Assembly (NCBI GenBank): GCA_015680685.1
Contig: MNCI01001925.1
Coordinates: 213,356-277,355 of the forward strand
Origin: Gnetum montanum
Lineage: Eukaryota; Streptophyta; Gnetopsida; Gnetales; Gnetaceae
Direction of reading: 5' to 3'
Length of the DNA: 64,000 bases
Shown here: in pieces, positions 22,131 to 33,659 of the stretch
How positions within the stretch are numbered: position 1 is the stretch's first letter
How the letters are laid out: every line of letters starts with the position of its first letter
Notes under the pieces: generated by a model
Databases searched by the model: none
Told to the model about the DNA's origin: nothing
Seen by the model: the letters and a program-made list of their open reading frames with translations, nothing else
Position numbers and translations under genes: made by a program

Positions 22131-23211
22131 AGTCTTCATAGAAACATTCACTAAGGCCCAATGGTTTGGTCTACATATATGTAGTGTTAACATATAGAGA
22201 AGTCAATTCACATGAGTTCATCATGGGACCAGATAAAGGCTATTCTCCACTTCAAAACTACCTTTTTCAACTTAATACTTTTGAGGATCATCAAAGTAGA
22301 ATTGATGATAATAGGATGACCATCTATGAGGGATAGGTACTCCAAGCTCTTTGGAAGTCACTTGAGTTCCAAGAATGTTGTGAAAATATTTTGGGATACA
22401 TTAAGAATTCTCAAAAATTTAGGACATTTTGGTAGTCTCAATTTTATTCTCTACTTTTGAATTAGATGATTTAGCCTTGGATAGGATGAGAGAATCAATT
22501 ATTCTTTTCAAGACATGATTTATGTCTTCATATCCCAAACTTTCTTTAAGGTAATTAGCATCCCTAATGATATAGAGATATTCAATGATACAAAAATTCC
22601 AACCATGGTTACCATAGTACTAGGAAATATTGCATGGGATTCTCTTTTAATATGTCTTCCTAATCACATCTTTCCTACTAATTTCAAGATGAAGATCTTA
22701 GAAGATTAATTTATCATTAATAGTGCTCTTATCGGCTCTTTCCATAATCATAGGGAAATTATCTTCTACCTTGTTCTTTAGTTTGATCATCAAGAAGATT
22801 TTAGGATAAAACCATTCCACCAATGTTATCACTACATCATTTATCTATTCCATGGGATATGTGTAGGATTGACGTACCAAATCCAACCAAATATTAGTAC
22901 TTTAAGAGGAGGAAGTTTTGAATTACGATATTGATATAATGAAATGAGGTTAACTCTTGAACTAGAGTTGTAGAGAGCAAGGAAGATACCCTTCTCATAA
23001 ATTTATATCTCCATCATGGGATTGTTGAAATATTTGTTTTTTAGGAAATAAGACCTTCTTTCACTACTTGTGTGGCTTCCTTGAACATGATAATGGTCAC
23101 AACACCACTACCATGAGGTGCCATATTATTTGGTTTGCTAGATACTATTGAAGAACGTCTTTCAAAAGTGGATGTTTCATTTTGATAGCATTCAAGGAAT
23201 GGTACTAGGAC
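22131..23211 (-). pseudogene. E5 region upstream of RT (protease expected), very decayed
   Basis: Lies between RT and the solo LTR. Minus-strand reading gives fragments of linker-like text only, and no clear DTGA protease box. Assigned to E5 by position. Confidence 0.35.
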
Positions 23212-23216
23212 CTCCT

Positions 23217-24673
23217 TGTAACGACAGAAAACATTGGCAGCTGGAAAATACCGAACGAATTCCGTGTGCATAGTTTTAACCACAGATCCGTGCGAGGGCT
23301 ATGCTGGAAAAATGAATCCACGGCACCCTGAACGGTCTTGTCGATCAGACAGGGACTTACTAATCAGTAAACTGATGAATATCTCGTGAAACGATCTGAT
23401 TCGAGGAATCACAAAAACGAGGGGAAAATAATGTAGATTAATTGCAACGATGATAACGTTAAACACGATAAGAGGAGGCTAACATAAGAGAAACATGTAT
23501 TTTCAAGATCTATGCTTTGACTTGAAAAATGTATATTTTGTATATCTCGTTACACTGGGGAGACCCCAATTATTGGATGTGAAGCAAGTACAAAACAACA
23601 AGAAAACTGTCCAAACAGAAGTCTGATCTACCTTGTGGGCTAAAGCCAGGATGCAAGGAAGGTTAAGCTCTGACGTCTACCGATCAACTGTTTCTGACCA
23701 ATAGAGTCTTCCCAGCAGAACGATTACTCCTATCATCGGTGCTCAAAGCGGAATGTGCTCTATTTCTGTCGTAAGGTGATGCCGTCAACAATTGCCAAAG
23801 TGCTGCTCTCTGTATCTCTGCTCAAAAGTGATAAGTGCTCCAGTGCTCAGAAAAATGCCTTTGCTTCTCTGATTTGCCAACCTTTGTATCTTTGTCAACT
23901 GGGGTATTTATAGGCTGAGACGCCCTATGGAAAAGGCGCAACCCTGATGACGTGTGTCCTGAGTGTTTCGGGCACTGTTGGTTTGACCATTTTTGCGTCA
24001 AACTTCATGTCTACGCACAATACGCTCGTTCGCGTATTGTGCGTGTGAAGAAGAGGTGCACGTCGGGCATGTTTCAACTATCCTTGGGTTATATTACGCT
24101 CATTCACGCTGTGTTGCATGTATGAGCGTAACATAACATGGAAACAATGGATTCAAGTTGTTTTACGCTTTCTTATGCAGCCGCGCGTAATGAAGCGTGG
24201 AACAATGTTTAGCTTGGCAACGCAATACGCTGTGATACGCTGCATTGCGTGATGAGCATATGATGAGCAATCGCACTTTCTTAGACTTTGCCTTTGACTA
24301 TTTTGGAGCTTATTATGCTGCCGCGCGTGACAAGGCGTAAACCTGGCCTTGAACCAAAGACTTAGCAAAATACACAAGAAGTCGCATATCACGCTGCTTA
24401 AGCTTCCCCCTATGCTGAAGCAACTATCCTTCTGATGCCGGACTATGTTTAAACATAATCACGCTAAGCATCATTACGCCACGTTGCGTGACATAGCGTA
24501 AACAGAAAAAGCATAGAAATATTAGGAATTTTGCACAAGAAGTCGAGGACTTGATGCTACGCGCCTCTTGGTGTTGCTCTGTCTTAGTTTCCCTTCTGGA
24601 ATTCTGACATGCGCCCTTGCCTGAATTGTGAATCTTTGCCTGAGGCTGACTCGCAAATTTTTACGGTGTTTCA
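23217..24673 (-). mobile_element. Solo LTR of the E2/E4 family with 5-bp target duplication
   Basis: Flanked by identical CTCCT at 23212-23216 and 24674-24678. Ends are TG at the left (TGTAACG) and CA at the right (TGTTTCA), i.e. TGAAACACC...GTTACA on the minus strand. Length 1457 bases with no internal coding part beside it, so it is a solo LTR left by recombination. It keeps a TATA box (complement of GGGGTATTTATAG at 23901-23913) and many palindromes built on TTACGCT...AGCGTAA (24000-24500). It is less damaged than the E2 and E3 LTRs and CpG-richer, which suggests a later insertion. Confidence 0.9.
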
Positions 24674-24678
24674 CTCCT

Positions 24679-26378
24679 CAATGTGGATTACCAAGGAACA
24701 TGAATAGCTTCATGGACTTCATGATAGTCATCCTAGTTAAATAGTGGAGCATCATCATCACTAAATGATCCTGATACGTTTAGATTCTAGAATCTAAAGA
24801 TTATATTAGCATTCGAAGTTTTGATTGCACCATGATAAGTGGTTTCTAATAATGAGCCTTTGTGGAAGACAGACCCTTTTTATTTCTTATCTACTTTATC
24901 ATTTTTCTCTCCATTTGAATGGTTAAGTGGAAAGCTACAATAAGTCTCACCTACTACCTTTTGATATTAGAGCTTTTACATTTTATGGGGTTTGTAGTCA
25001 TTATACTTTGGCTTCAAAGCCACATAAAATAAATAATCATCCTCTAGGTTAATGTTGACTAAGGTCTTTTAAAGATCATGTGATGTAGCTTCAAATAGTT
25101 CCTTAGAGAACTATGCATAAGAATCATGTCATCTTCTTTACTTAGCTTGGTGATAAGTCAAAAAGAAACTAGCAGTAGGATCACATCCCTTGAGTTTCTA
25201 AATGAGATAGAAGGCCTCCATTTTATCACATTTTTATTTTTTAAAGGTCTTGATAGGCTTTGAGTGTTATCTTTCATATCATTTGTGTTTGAAACCAATA
25301 CATAAAACTAAGGAGATACATATTTAGGTCTGAAAATATTAAGATAAAAAATGTCCAAGTATTTGAAGCAATGCATTAACATATTTCCTAGAAACACTAC
25401 CAATGATAGGGGTTTTTCTCATCATGATCAATTGTATTATATCATATAGAATGTGATATGATGCAATCATAAGCTTCAAAGGTGATGTTGAGTGGATTTC
25501 CATGAATAATTATCTATATTATTACATTTAATAAATATAGAAGAGATTATAAAACATATCATACAATGAAAACCCATGTTACCATGGTCTAAGAAGAAAG
25601 AAAATATTTATAATTTGATATTTTATGATTTTTATGATTTTTATTTATTTAGAATAAAACATTAATAAACATACATGCATCATAATCCATCATAGAGGCA
25701 CATGTAATCCCCTATGATATAGATTTAATAATACATACAAAAAGTAATAAATAGTTCATAATCATAACCTTGATATCTCAATAAATTACCATTGAGTTAT
25801 AACCTACTTAGATAATAATGAATTATTGTAGTTTAACGAAATAAAAATTAAATAAATAATTTCAGCATTTTACTATTTTAAGCCTAAATAATATAAAAAA
25901 AGGGAAACCCATGAGATTTATTTACTACACAAACACTGAACTACATATCAACCAAATTGTTCTAGGCTACATAAGTAAGGTATTACTCTGACAAAGTCTA
26001 GTAACACTTGTGAAAGTGATGAATGAAAAAAACATACAAAAAAAAGGTAATAAAAAGGTAATAAACTTACCTATAGAAGGAAGAGCTCTTCACATAAAAT
26101 TAATATCAAAAGCCTAAATGGAATTCTTAAAATATCTAAGATGTGTATGAAAGCTTATCCTAGGTATTTATGGTTCTTGCAATGTAATAGTGGATTTCTC
26201 CAATGTCCAAACATCAACAAAGGTTCTTCAACACAACCTATGTTAATCCTAATTATGCCCAAGGGTCAAGTAGGTTGAGCCAAGCTTGATAGAGGATGCA
26301 TCAACACCCATACACTAATGTAGGATAGTTAGTAAACTATATTAGTAAACCCTTCCAAACCATACTTCCAACTACTTG
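24679..26378 (-). other. E5 remainder (gag side?) and AT-rich sequence
   Basis: To about 25300 minus reading gives scattered text such as HVPW and EDDYLFYVALKPKYNDYKP with stops. This may be the gag side of E5, but no diagnostic motif is seen. From 25300 to 26378 the DNA is very AT-rich with no frame or repeat I can name. Confidence 0.3.
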
Positions 26379-28417
26379 TGACATCCAAAAGTGTTAGTGG
26401 CTAGAACACTAAGAGGTTAGCGGGCATATAGCCTAACCTCGAATCTATGCAAGGGCCATGCTAGAAAGTAGAAACAAGGTGCCCTAAATAGTCTTGTCAA
26501 TCAAACAAGGACTTATGTGGTGCTAATATGATCATGTATGAGAGGGGTTTATGCAGTGTTACATGTGGGCATCAAGGCTAGCTAAGATAGAGTGTAGTGG
26601 CATGTCTTGGCCTGAGAATAGTGATGTAAATGTGCAAATATGTATAAAAAAATGAGAAAATCCAAGCACTATGCTAAATACCCAAGAAAAATGCTTGAGA
26701 AATGTAACAAAATTTGAGAACAAAAGTGCACCACACCAAAAGGGGGAGCGTAGCTATTGCAGGAAAAGAGGTGATAGTGGTACGTGGTGTACAGGTAGGT
26801 ACAATGGCAGTGTATTAGTGTAGTCATAGTCTCTAGGGAATCTAGGATGTGGAACTGATGGGTGCCATGGAGACTGAACCTACTAGGTTGGCTATTGTTG
26901 TGTTCTATAGGGACAAAGGTGAACTACATTTTAGGAGGTGCCAAGGTGCAAAGTATTAGGTGTGCTCAGGTGCTCAAGTGTGAGAATGCGAGGGATTCTT
27001 AGAAATTCAAAATTCCCAATTCTCCTTTGATTTTCCAACCCCTAAAATGTTGAACATTAGGATATTTATAGGGCTAGGGTTAGCGTGAAATGAAAATCTA
27101 GTGCCATGTGGCATGAGAAGATTGGATGCCATGTGGCATGAGGGTAGGTAGGGTTATGCTAACATGCTATGCTCCCATAGGAGTAGTAAAGTGTAATGCT
27201 CTACAGTATTGCAATGGATCCCTAGAGGCTACTAAACCATGACTACACTACCAAGACTACATGTGCTAGAGTTTGAATGACCATAATGTACCTACAAATA
27301 AGGCAAAAAATATTGCAATTTGGAGGCTACACTCCAGGACTATGTCTTCCCCTCTTTTGAGTAGGGTGAAGTGTAGGAACAATTTTGGGGACTAATGCGA
27401 GGTGCAAAAGAGATACAAATTACTAACCTTACTTGTTAGAGGAATGTTAAAGCTGAGAAAAAGGCTAATGCTAAGTTGTAGAGGCTTTTATAGGCAGTTG
27501 GAGGCTTTTCTTTAGTGTCAAGCTAGCTATGCTCTAAAGCGTAACATAACACTTAGTCAAATTTTGGCAAAAACTGATGTCCAACATTGGTTACATTGGG
27601 TACATTGGGGAGTGTAGTAGGGATGCTTAGCAAACTTTTGATAGCATTTATGGTCTTCTTTTATGGTACACTTGCTATGCTCTAGGACGTAGTAGGAGAG
27701 GTAGCCTTAGGAGTTAGAACACTTGCCAAAATGTTTCTTCCATGTTGAGCTATCTTGATAACCTTTTGCCTAACACTTAGGCAAAACTGGACATTGAAAA
27801 GTGTGTTGCACTGGCTATGTTGGGAAGCATAGCAGGGCATAGCAACCTAAAAGATAGAAAATTTGCCAAACTATTTTTTTCATCCCAAGAAACCTTGACA
27901 ACTTCTAGCTTGGCACTTGGCCGAAGTGGCCATTGGAACATGTGCTATGCTGGGGAGCATAGCAAGCATGGAAACCCAAGAGCTAGAAAATTTATCAAAC
28001 TATTTCATTCATCCCAAGAAACCTTGAAAACTTTTGGCTTGGCACTTGGGCACACTGGCCATGGAAAAGTGTGATATGTTGGCTATGCTAGGGAGCATAG
28101 CAAGCATGGCAACCCAAGAGCTAGAAAATTTGTCAAACTATTTCATTCATCCCAAGCAACCTTGACAAATTTTGGCTTGGCACTTGGGAAAACTAGCCAT
28201 GGAAAAGTGTGACATGCTGGCTATGCTGGGGAGCATAGTAGGTAGATTCAAAGCATAATAAGACACTTAGAAAAATTTTCATGCAAAATAGGGCTTGATG
28301 CATGCTACGCTGGCTATGCTATGGAGTGTAGCATCAACACTTAGAAAATTTCGCAAGTTTTGACACTTAGACAAATTTTATGTTGAAGTGTTGAGACTCA
28401 AAATTGATGGTATTTCA
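26379..28417 (-). mobile_element. E3 3' LTR
   Basis: Plus-strand borders TGACATCC at left and GGTATTTCA at right; 2039 bases. It matches the 5' LTR of E3 (47117-49026) along its length at roughly 85% by eye. It carries a TATA box (complement of GATATTTATAGGG at 27061-27073) and a tandem array near its start (27814-28260). The purine tract lies to its right, which makes it the 3' LTR of a minus-strand element. The frame at 27817-28074 is repeat-derived and not a gene. Confidence 0.8.
27814..28260 (-). repeat. Tandem units of about 130-139 bases in the E3 LTR
   Basis: Each unit begins with a palindrome like GCTATGCTGGGGAGCATAGC and continues with shared text including TTCATCCCAAGAAACCTTG and CTTGGCACTTGG. 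Unit starts lie at about 27816, 27943, 28082 and 28219. The other E3 LTR has the same array at 48510-48860. Located in U3, upstream of the TATA box. Confidence 0.75.
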
Positions 28418-28485
28418 AGGGTTCCTCTTTGTTGACATTTAGAGGAGTGGCCTAAAAGAAATTGATAAAGAATACAAAACACCAT
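28409..28485 (-). promoter_or_regulatory. E3 polypurine tract inside an inverted repeat
   Basis: Minus strand: GGTGTTTTGTATTCTTTATC can pair with the later GTCAACAAAGAGG, AACCCT and TGAAATACC. Same layout as E1, E2 and E4. Confidence 0.6.
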
Positions 28486-28780
28486 AGAAAACATGACATC
28501 AACACTATTTGTTAGTGCTTGATTGGATAATGCTTCACCACGCTTGAGAGTGCTAAGGAAATAAAGTATGGCAGGGAATAGATTAAGGAGATGGATCAAG
28601 GGATAGTAAGTAGAGAAGATGCTCATTGCATATGTGGCTGTAGGATGCATCATCATTATGGCTTTTTTCCAAGTTGTGATCCCTCATTGGAGTGCTTGTG
28701 AGAAAGTCAATAGATGGTGATGGCTTACCCATGAAATTTTGACCTCTTGTCAGAGTGCTTGTAAATGTTGGCGACCATTT
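28486..28780 (-). other. E3 3' UTR, distal part
   Basis: Similar to the last 300 bases of the E2 3' UTR (17830-18050) in reverse complement, for example the CCCTCATTGGAGTGCTTGTGAG phrase. Similarity fades near 28780, where a foreign insertion starts. The minus frame 28378-28656 is non-coding UTR/LTR. Confidence 0.5.
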
Positions 28781-29988
28781 GGGATGCGATCGCCAACGAG
28801 TGTCCTTGAACAGGATTTAGGTGCCTGCTGGTCTCTGGCTACACCAAGGCCCAGATACCTCCAAATAGACTCAGTAGTTAATGTGAGTATGTGTGTGTGC
28901 TGTTGCAGCGTGCAGTTGTATGAAATGTGACAATTTCATTGTGTGTGAACTACAAATGACTTACTTTAAAGAGATTCAGCCAACTTTGTCCAGTACTATG
29001 AGTTATTGAAAGTTTCCTATTTTGTTCAACTACCCAGTCTATGCGGTCCTTAAAATACCTGCTTGTAACAAGTAAAATTTTGCAAAAACATTTGAGCACA
29101 ACTCTGCAAATCTACTCCTAATTTTCCCCAGAGAAAGAGGTAGTTCCACAAGAAAACTAGAAGTAGAGCAAGATTCAATGGAAATAGACAGAAAAGAAAA
29201 GAAAGCAGAAAGCAGATTTGTGTGGACCCCAAATATTTAAACAAGGTAAAATGACACGAGTAAACACTTTGCAATAAAGCTATTCCAAATTCAATATCTA
29301 CGAATTTTTCAAACCTCCAAGGCTCAACCAAGCAATATCTTCAAGACAATCCTACTGTGCTACCAAAAATCGTTGTGTAAACTACCACGTATGAGACTCC
29401 ACTTTGACTAGACAATAGATGCCAAAGATTGCATTCAAACAGAACATTTAAAAGACTTGACAATTTCTAATTGAAATAACACGGAAAATCACTTTAAAGA
29501 TAAAGAAGCTATTCTGGTCCCATCAAAATACCAAAGATTTTCTGAACCCTCTCGGCTACTAAATTGTTCCATGGCGTGACTACAAATAGAGGCTCTCTTC
29601 CAACAATCCAATAACAGTTCCCAAACATTGCTCAATAACGAAATTTACTACTAAAATGCTCTCAAGGCTTTTAAACATAAGCGCTTCTATGGCAAAATTT
29701 TAATAGAAATTTCTATCGGGCAACAAGAACAGTAAGAGCAATCTAAAAATCCCAAAATTACTTGCCAAGGATGATACTATCTAAACCACTAGCTAAGCAA
29801 TTTAAACAAAACAAAAAATGAAATACATAACTCACAGGACCATGACAAAGAGGCTGAAATATTTATTCTAGCAAGCCATCTTGCAAACAATCTTCTTTAC
29901 AAATCTTCTTTGCTCCCAAGTGTGAGAAGTCCTTCTTATGCTTCCCCCCCATGATGCCTTTTTATAGGGTTCCAAGGTAGGTAGGGAA

Positions 29989-30446
29989 GTTACAATTTCA
30001 AAATCTCCCACAAATATCTCAAAAATATCTCTCCTAACTTTTCTCTCAAGTAACTTGACTAACGAATTAGAAAATTTCTTGCCCAACAAGTTAGGTAAGT
30101 TACAACAATTTTTGGGTGGTTGCAACCACCAAAGAGGAAAAAGAAATTGACAAGTGACCTTGGAAGTTACAATAGTATAGAGATTTTTTTTTAAAAAAAA
30201 CAATTCCTAAGATACATAGGAACACAAGCTATAGTGACAACTTACTTCATACATATATATATCTTTTAATTTTGCCTCTTTAAGATGAGATGTCAAGTCT
30301 TCTAAATGATGTACAAGGAAGTTGCAATTTTCAAATATTCAAAAATATCTTCAAAAATATCTCTCCTAACCTTTCTCTCAAGTAACCTGACTAACCAATT
30401 AGAAGATTACTTTCCCAACAAGCTAGGAGAAAGTTACAACAATTTT
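29989..30446. repeat. Direct repeat, two copies of about 125 bases
   Basis: Copy 1 at 29989-30112 and copy 2 at 30321-30446 share phrases such as AAAATATCTCTCCTAAC, TTTCTCTCAAGTAAC and AGTTACAACAATTTT. They are separated by about 210 bases and offset by 332. Confidence 0.7.
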
Positions 30447-30697
30447 AGATAGTTATGAAGAGAAAATCTGCAACTGATAAGTGTTTACATCATACATGAT
30501 ACAAGAATTTGGTCTTTTTTCTTTCAATATAATTTAAATATATAGGTAAGTACCCAGCATTTATATTCAATAATTATCTTTGAGGCTACGTTTCATCATT
30601 CATAATTTTTTTTAGAAATATAATAAGTTATAAAATTAACTTCATAGGATAGCGAATACGTTAACTTTATGGGAGGGTGAATATATTGCAAACATAA

Positions 30698-31033
30698 ATG
30701 TTTTGTAACGTGGTTAACCGCGTTGCTTTGCTTGCTCGTTCTGTGCGCGCTCCCTCCCGCGATTTGTGTGCCACCACTACCGAACTACTTCGTCTGTTAT
30801 TTTTCTGCCACCGCTCTACATCGGATTGGCCCAAGGTCACGATTACTACTGTTGGTTTGTTGCTGACGTCACCGAAACCCTGCTGCTACTTTGCTGCCGC
30901 CTTCTCCATGTCTTCCGGATCCGCCATGGCTGTGTGTCATCTATTGAACCTCCAAAAACACGATTGCAGTTGGAACAGCTTTTTCGCAGAGCTCGGTATA
31001 GTTACTAACTTACTCATATCAACGGTGCACTGA
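30698..31033 (+). other. CpG-rich open frame of 111 codons, unidentified
   Basis: An ATG-started frame in the only CpG-rich patch of the insertion. The predicted protein is rich in Ser, Ala and Leu, with a Cys-rich middle and no domain I know. A second frame overlaps at 30766-31008, so codon choice does not single one out. It could be an exon of a captured gene or chance. No operon-like or repeat context helps. Confidence 0.18.
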
Positions 31034-32180
31034 CTTAAATTCGAGAACCTTCAGCAATGGTGTCTTGCCCCTATTCATGGACAGCGTCCAAGTCTGGCGC
31101 ATTCGTATTTTTGTTTTGCAGTTTTTCTCATAACTATCCGGAGTTGCAGGCAAAGGCATAGGCGTAGCAACCGACTGCGTTCTGACCTTGCTTTATTCAT
31201 TTTCTGTATTCTTTGGCCAGGAAATTAAGCTTACTATGAAAACAGAACAAAGAAACCCTCCATGGCAAGTGTTTGATGAAATTACAAATAGAATATGGAG
31301 TGATTTTTGGCATTTTCTTGGTCAATTTCAGCAGCAAGCATCACTACGTTTTTGTTGCCATTGATACTGCATTTTTCTTTTTGTGTTTAACCCTGTTTCT
31401 GCAAGTATTCAGCAACTGTTTCTGTGCTTTGTTCAGTGCCATTTTGGAGGCCCTCTCTGGTTTCTTGCCATTGCAGATTTTTTTTTATTTTCCTATATTT
31501 TTCGGTACAGCAATGGTCACAGAGAATGGGGATTCCAGTGGCAAAGTGCTGGGGAAACCTGTTTCTGTCTTTCTATATGAATGTTTATTTCTACAGAGTA
31601 CATGGCTTGAAACTATCCTATGGGATAATGGGTTGCTATACTACCTTGGGCTCTTACAATAATACAGAGCATCTCCTTCATTTTGCAACATTTCACTTTT
31701 TCCTTTCAGAGAAAAACATTTTGCTTCATAGAGGAATATATTCTTAAATTTTACAGGGGAAATAACTTCACCCTGCCCAGACTACTGAACTTGCAATATT
31801 CATCTATAAACCTCAGTGAATTAAAAAGTGGAACAACATATTGATGATTCTGTATTTATCAACTAGGGCTATGTAATCTTTTCTCATATTTTTAAATATG
31901 AGAATGTCTTTTGTGCACTTATTCTCTTTCTCTCAAGCTCAAAATTAAGCTACTTCTTCACAAATTCTCAACTAGTTTAAGTCTGCTTCATGAAATGGCC
32001 AAATGTGCCAACAGTAAGATGGTTGATCTAGATTAGATTAGTTGTGAAATTGAAACTTTGCTATTGTTTGCTTGGGCACTTAGTCCCATTCCTTTTTTCT
32101 TGTCTCTTTTTTTATTCTTTTTTTCAACTAAAAGATGTTTGTTGCTAGGCAGACTATGTGCCCCTCAACAAGATTTTTTT

Positions 32181-33179
32181 AGAGGTAATCACATCACATC
32201 TATAAGATAGGTGTTTCCTCCCTAGGATGAGTTTCATTACATTTTCTTTCCCATTGGACGAGTTGTGTTACGTCCATCATGGGTTCTATGGTTGACTAAA
32301 AGAAGGATGCCATGTGCATCAGAAAAGCTTGTATGGAATGTGAGGAAGTGTAAGGTAGAGGGGGAAATGTAAATATGCTATAGTGGGATAATAGGGATGT
32401 GCATTCTTGAATAGCTTGGAAAGTCAAAGTGGACATATGAAATCAGTGTAGTGATTTGGCACCACAATGAAATTCATCTCTAAAAAACCATCACTAAGGC
32501 CTCATCCTACAAATGCAACATAGAGAAAAAAAGAAAAATAAGCACACCATGTGAGATGAAAGTGGACTCTTGTTTGTAAGGGTACTGCAAGGGTCACGAA
32601 TGTTGTGTCAGTTTTAGGTGCATGTAGTATCCAAAGGAAGAAGACTAGTGTGGATGCTAGTGGTGGTAGGCTTCAAAAGCTCTAGGAGCCACACCAGAAG
32701 TGAGCACTCAAGTTGCTTGAGGCATTGGCAACGTAGGTGCTCGGGAGTCCACACCAAAGATAGGAGCTAGGAAACCTAGTAGCATGGTGGGGAGCCATGT
32801 TATTGGATACTCTTCCAAGCTTGGGCGATGATGAGGGCTGGAGGATGGTAGTGCTATGGCTATGCCACAGTACCATTGGTTCTCTAGCAAGTGATGCTGA
32901 TAGTGAGAGCTTTCACAAAAATGACTAATGATGGTGGCAATAGCTCTGAAAGGTTAGTAAGATGCTTAAAGGAATATCTAGAGGATCAACAAGATGCGAA
33001 GGGTGATGCCATTGCAAATGTTCTATAGGATTTTTTCTTAACAATGTGAATTTCATTCTAGAACTACAATGCCCCACCCCATGATACCTGAGAGATGTAG
33101 GTAGGCGATGGAGGGTTGGATGTACTTACTCTCACTTGTTTGCAGAACTATGTGTGTTGAACTATGGATGTTGAATTGC
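32181..33179 (-). other. E3 3' UTR, proximal part
   Basis: Collinear with E2 16711-17640 in reverse complement. The ATGGGGTGGGGC block is at 33082 (minus) and the GAGGAAACACC phrase near 32210. Frames at 32682-32890 are short with no similarity. Confidence 0.55.
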
Positions 33180-33615
33180 AAACCTAATTTTAGGTCTTGG
33201 TAGAGTGCATGTTATGCAAGTTTAAGGTCCTAACAGACTATAGATCTAGTTTAAGGTCCAGGTAGACCATGATATGCTAGTTAAGGTCCTAGTAGAATGT
33301 TGTGCTAGTTTAATGTCATAGCAGATGGTGGATTACTAGTTTAAGGTCATAGCGGACCATGCTATGGGTGCTAGTATAACGACATAGCCCAAGGATAATT
33401 TGTGCTAGTTTACTATTGTAGCAAATATTCTATGCTACTTTAACATTGTAGTGGACATTCTATGCTAGTTTAACATCATAGTAGACATTCTGTGCTAGTT
33501 GAATGTCATAGTGAATGTGTTGTGGTAGTTTAATGTTGTAGTGGACATTTTATGCTTACATTGTAGTGAATGTGTTGTGGTAGTTTAATGTTGTAGCAGA
33601 CATTTGCTTACCTTG
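33180..33615 (-). repeat. E3 post-integrase repeat array
   Basis: A dozen or so units on the plus strand like GCTAGTTTAAGGTCATAGCG followed by GACCAT or GACATTCT; period about 35-40 bases. Several neighbours, for instance 33480-33610, are nearly identical, so some units multiplied recently. Confidence 0.8.
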
Positions 33616-33659
33616 CTTTCTTGTTAGTACAACACTACATTCTAGGCATAGTACAGCTT

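Larger units (their letters stand above)
28781..32180. other. Foreign insertion of about 3.4 kb in the E3 3' UTR
   Basis: E2 and E3 3' UTR similarity stops near 28780 and resumes near 32180, so this block was inserted (borders accurate to some tens of bases). It is not similar to the gypsy elements. It holds a CpG-rich patch (30715-31200), a direct repeat (29989-30112 and 30321-30446), a minus-strand TATA-like CCCTATAAAAAGGC at 29956-29969, and several T-rich stretches ending in AG. The minus frames 29050-29331 and 29868-30203 and the hydrophobic plus frame 31276-31662 have no relatives I recognise. It could be a captured host gene fragment or an unknown transposon. Confidence 0.45.

Noticed and set aside
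27817-28074. Plus-strand 85-codon frame with internal repeats (and its twin at 48495-48791)
   Set aside because: It reads across the tandem repeat of the E3 LTRs; the protein repeat is a by-product of the DNA repeat.
31276-31662. Hydrophobic plus-strand frame of about 128 codons
   Set aside because: T-rich DNA gives Phe/Leu-rich frames by chance; two other frames overlap it and no domain is recognised.
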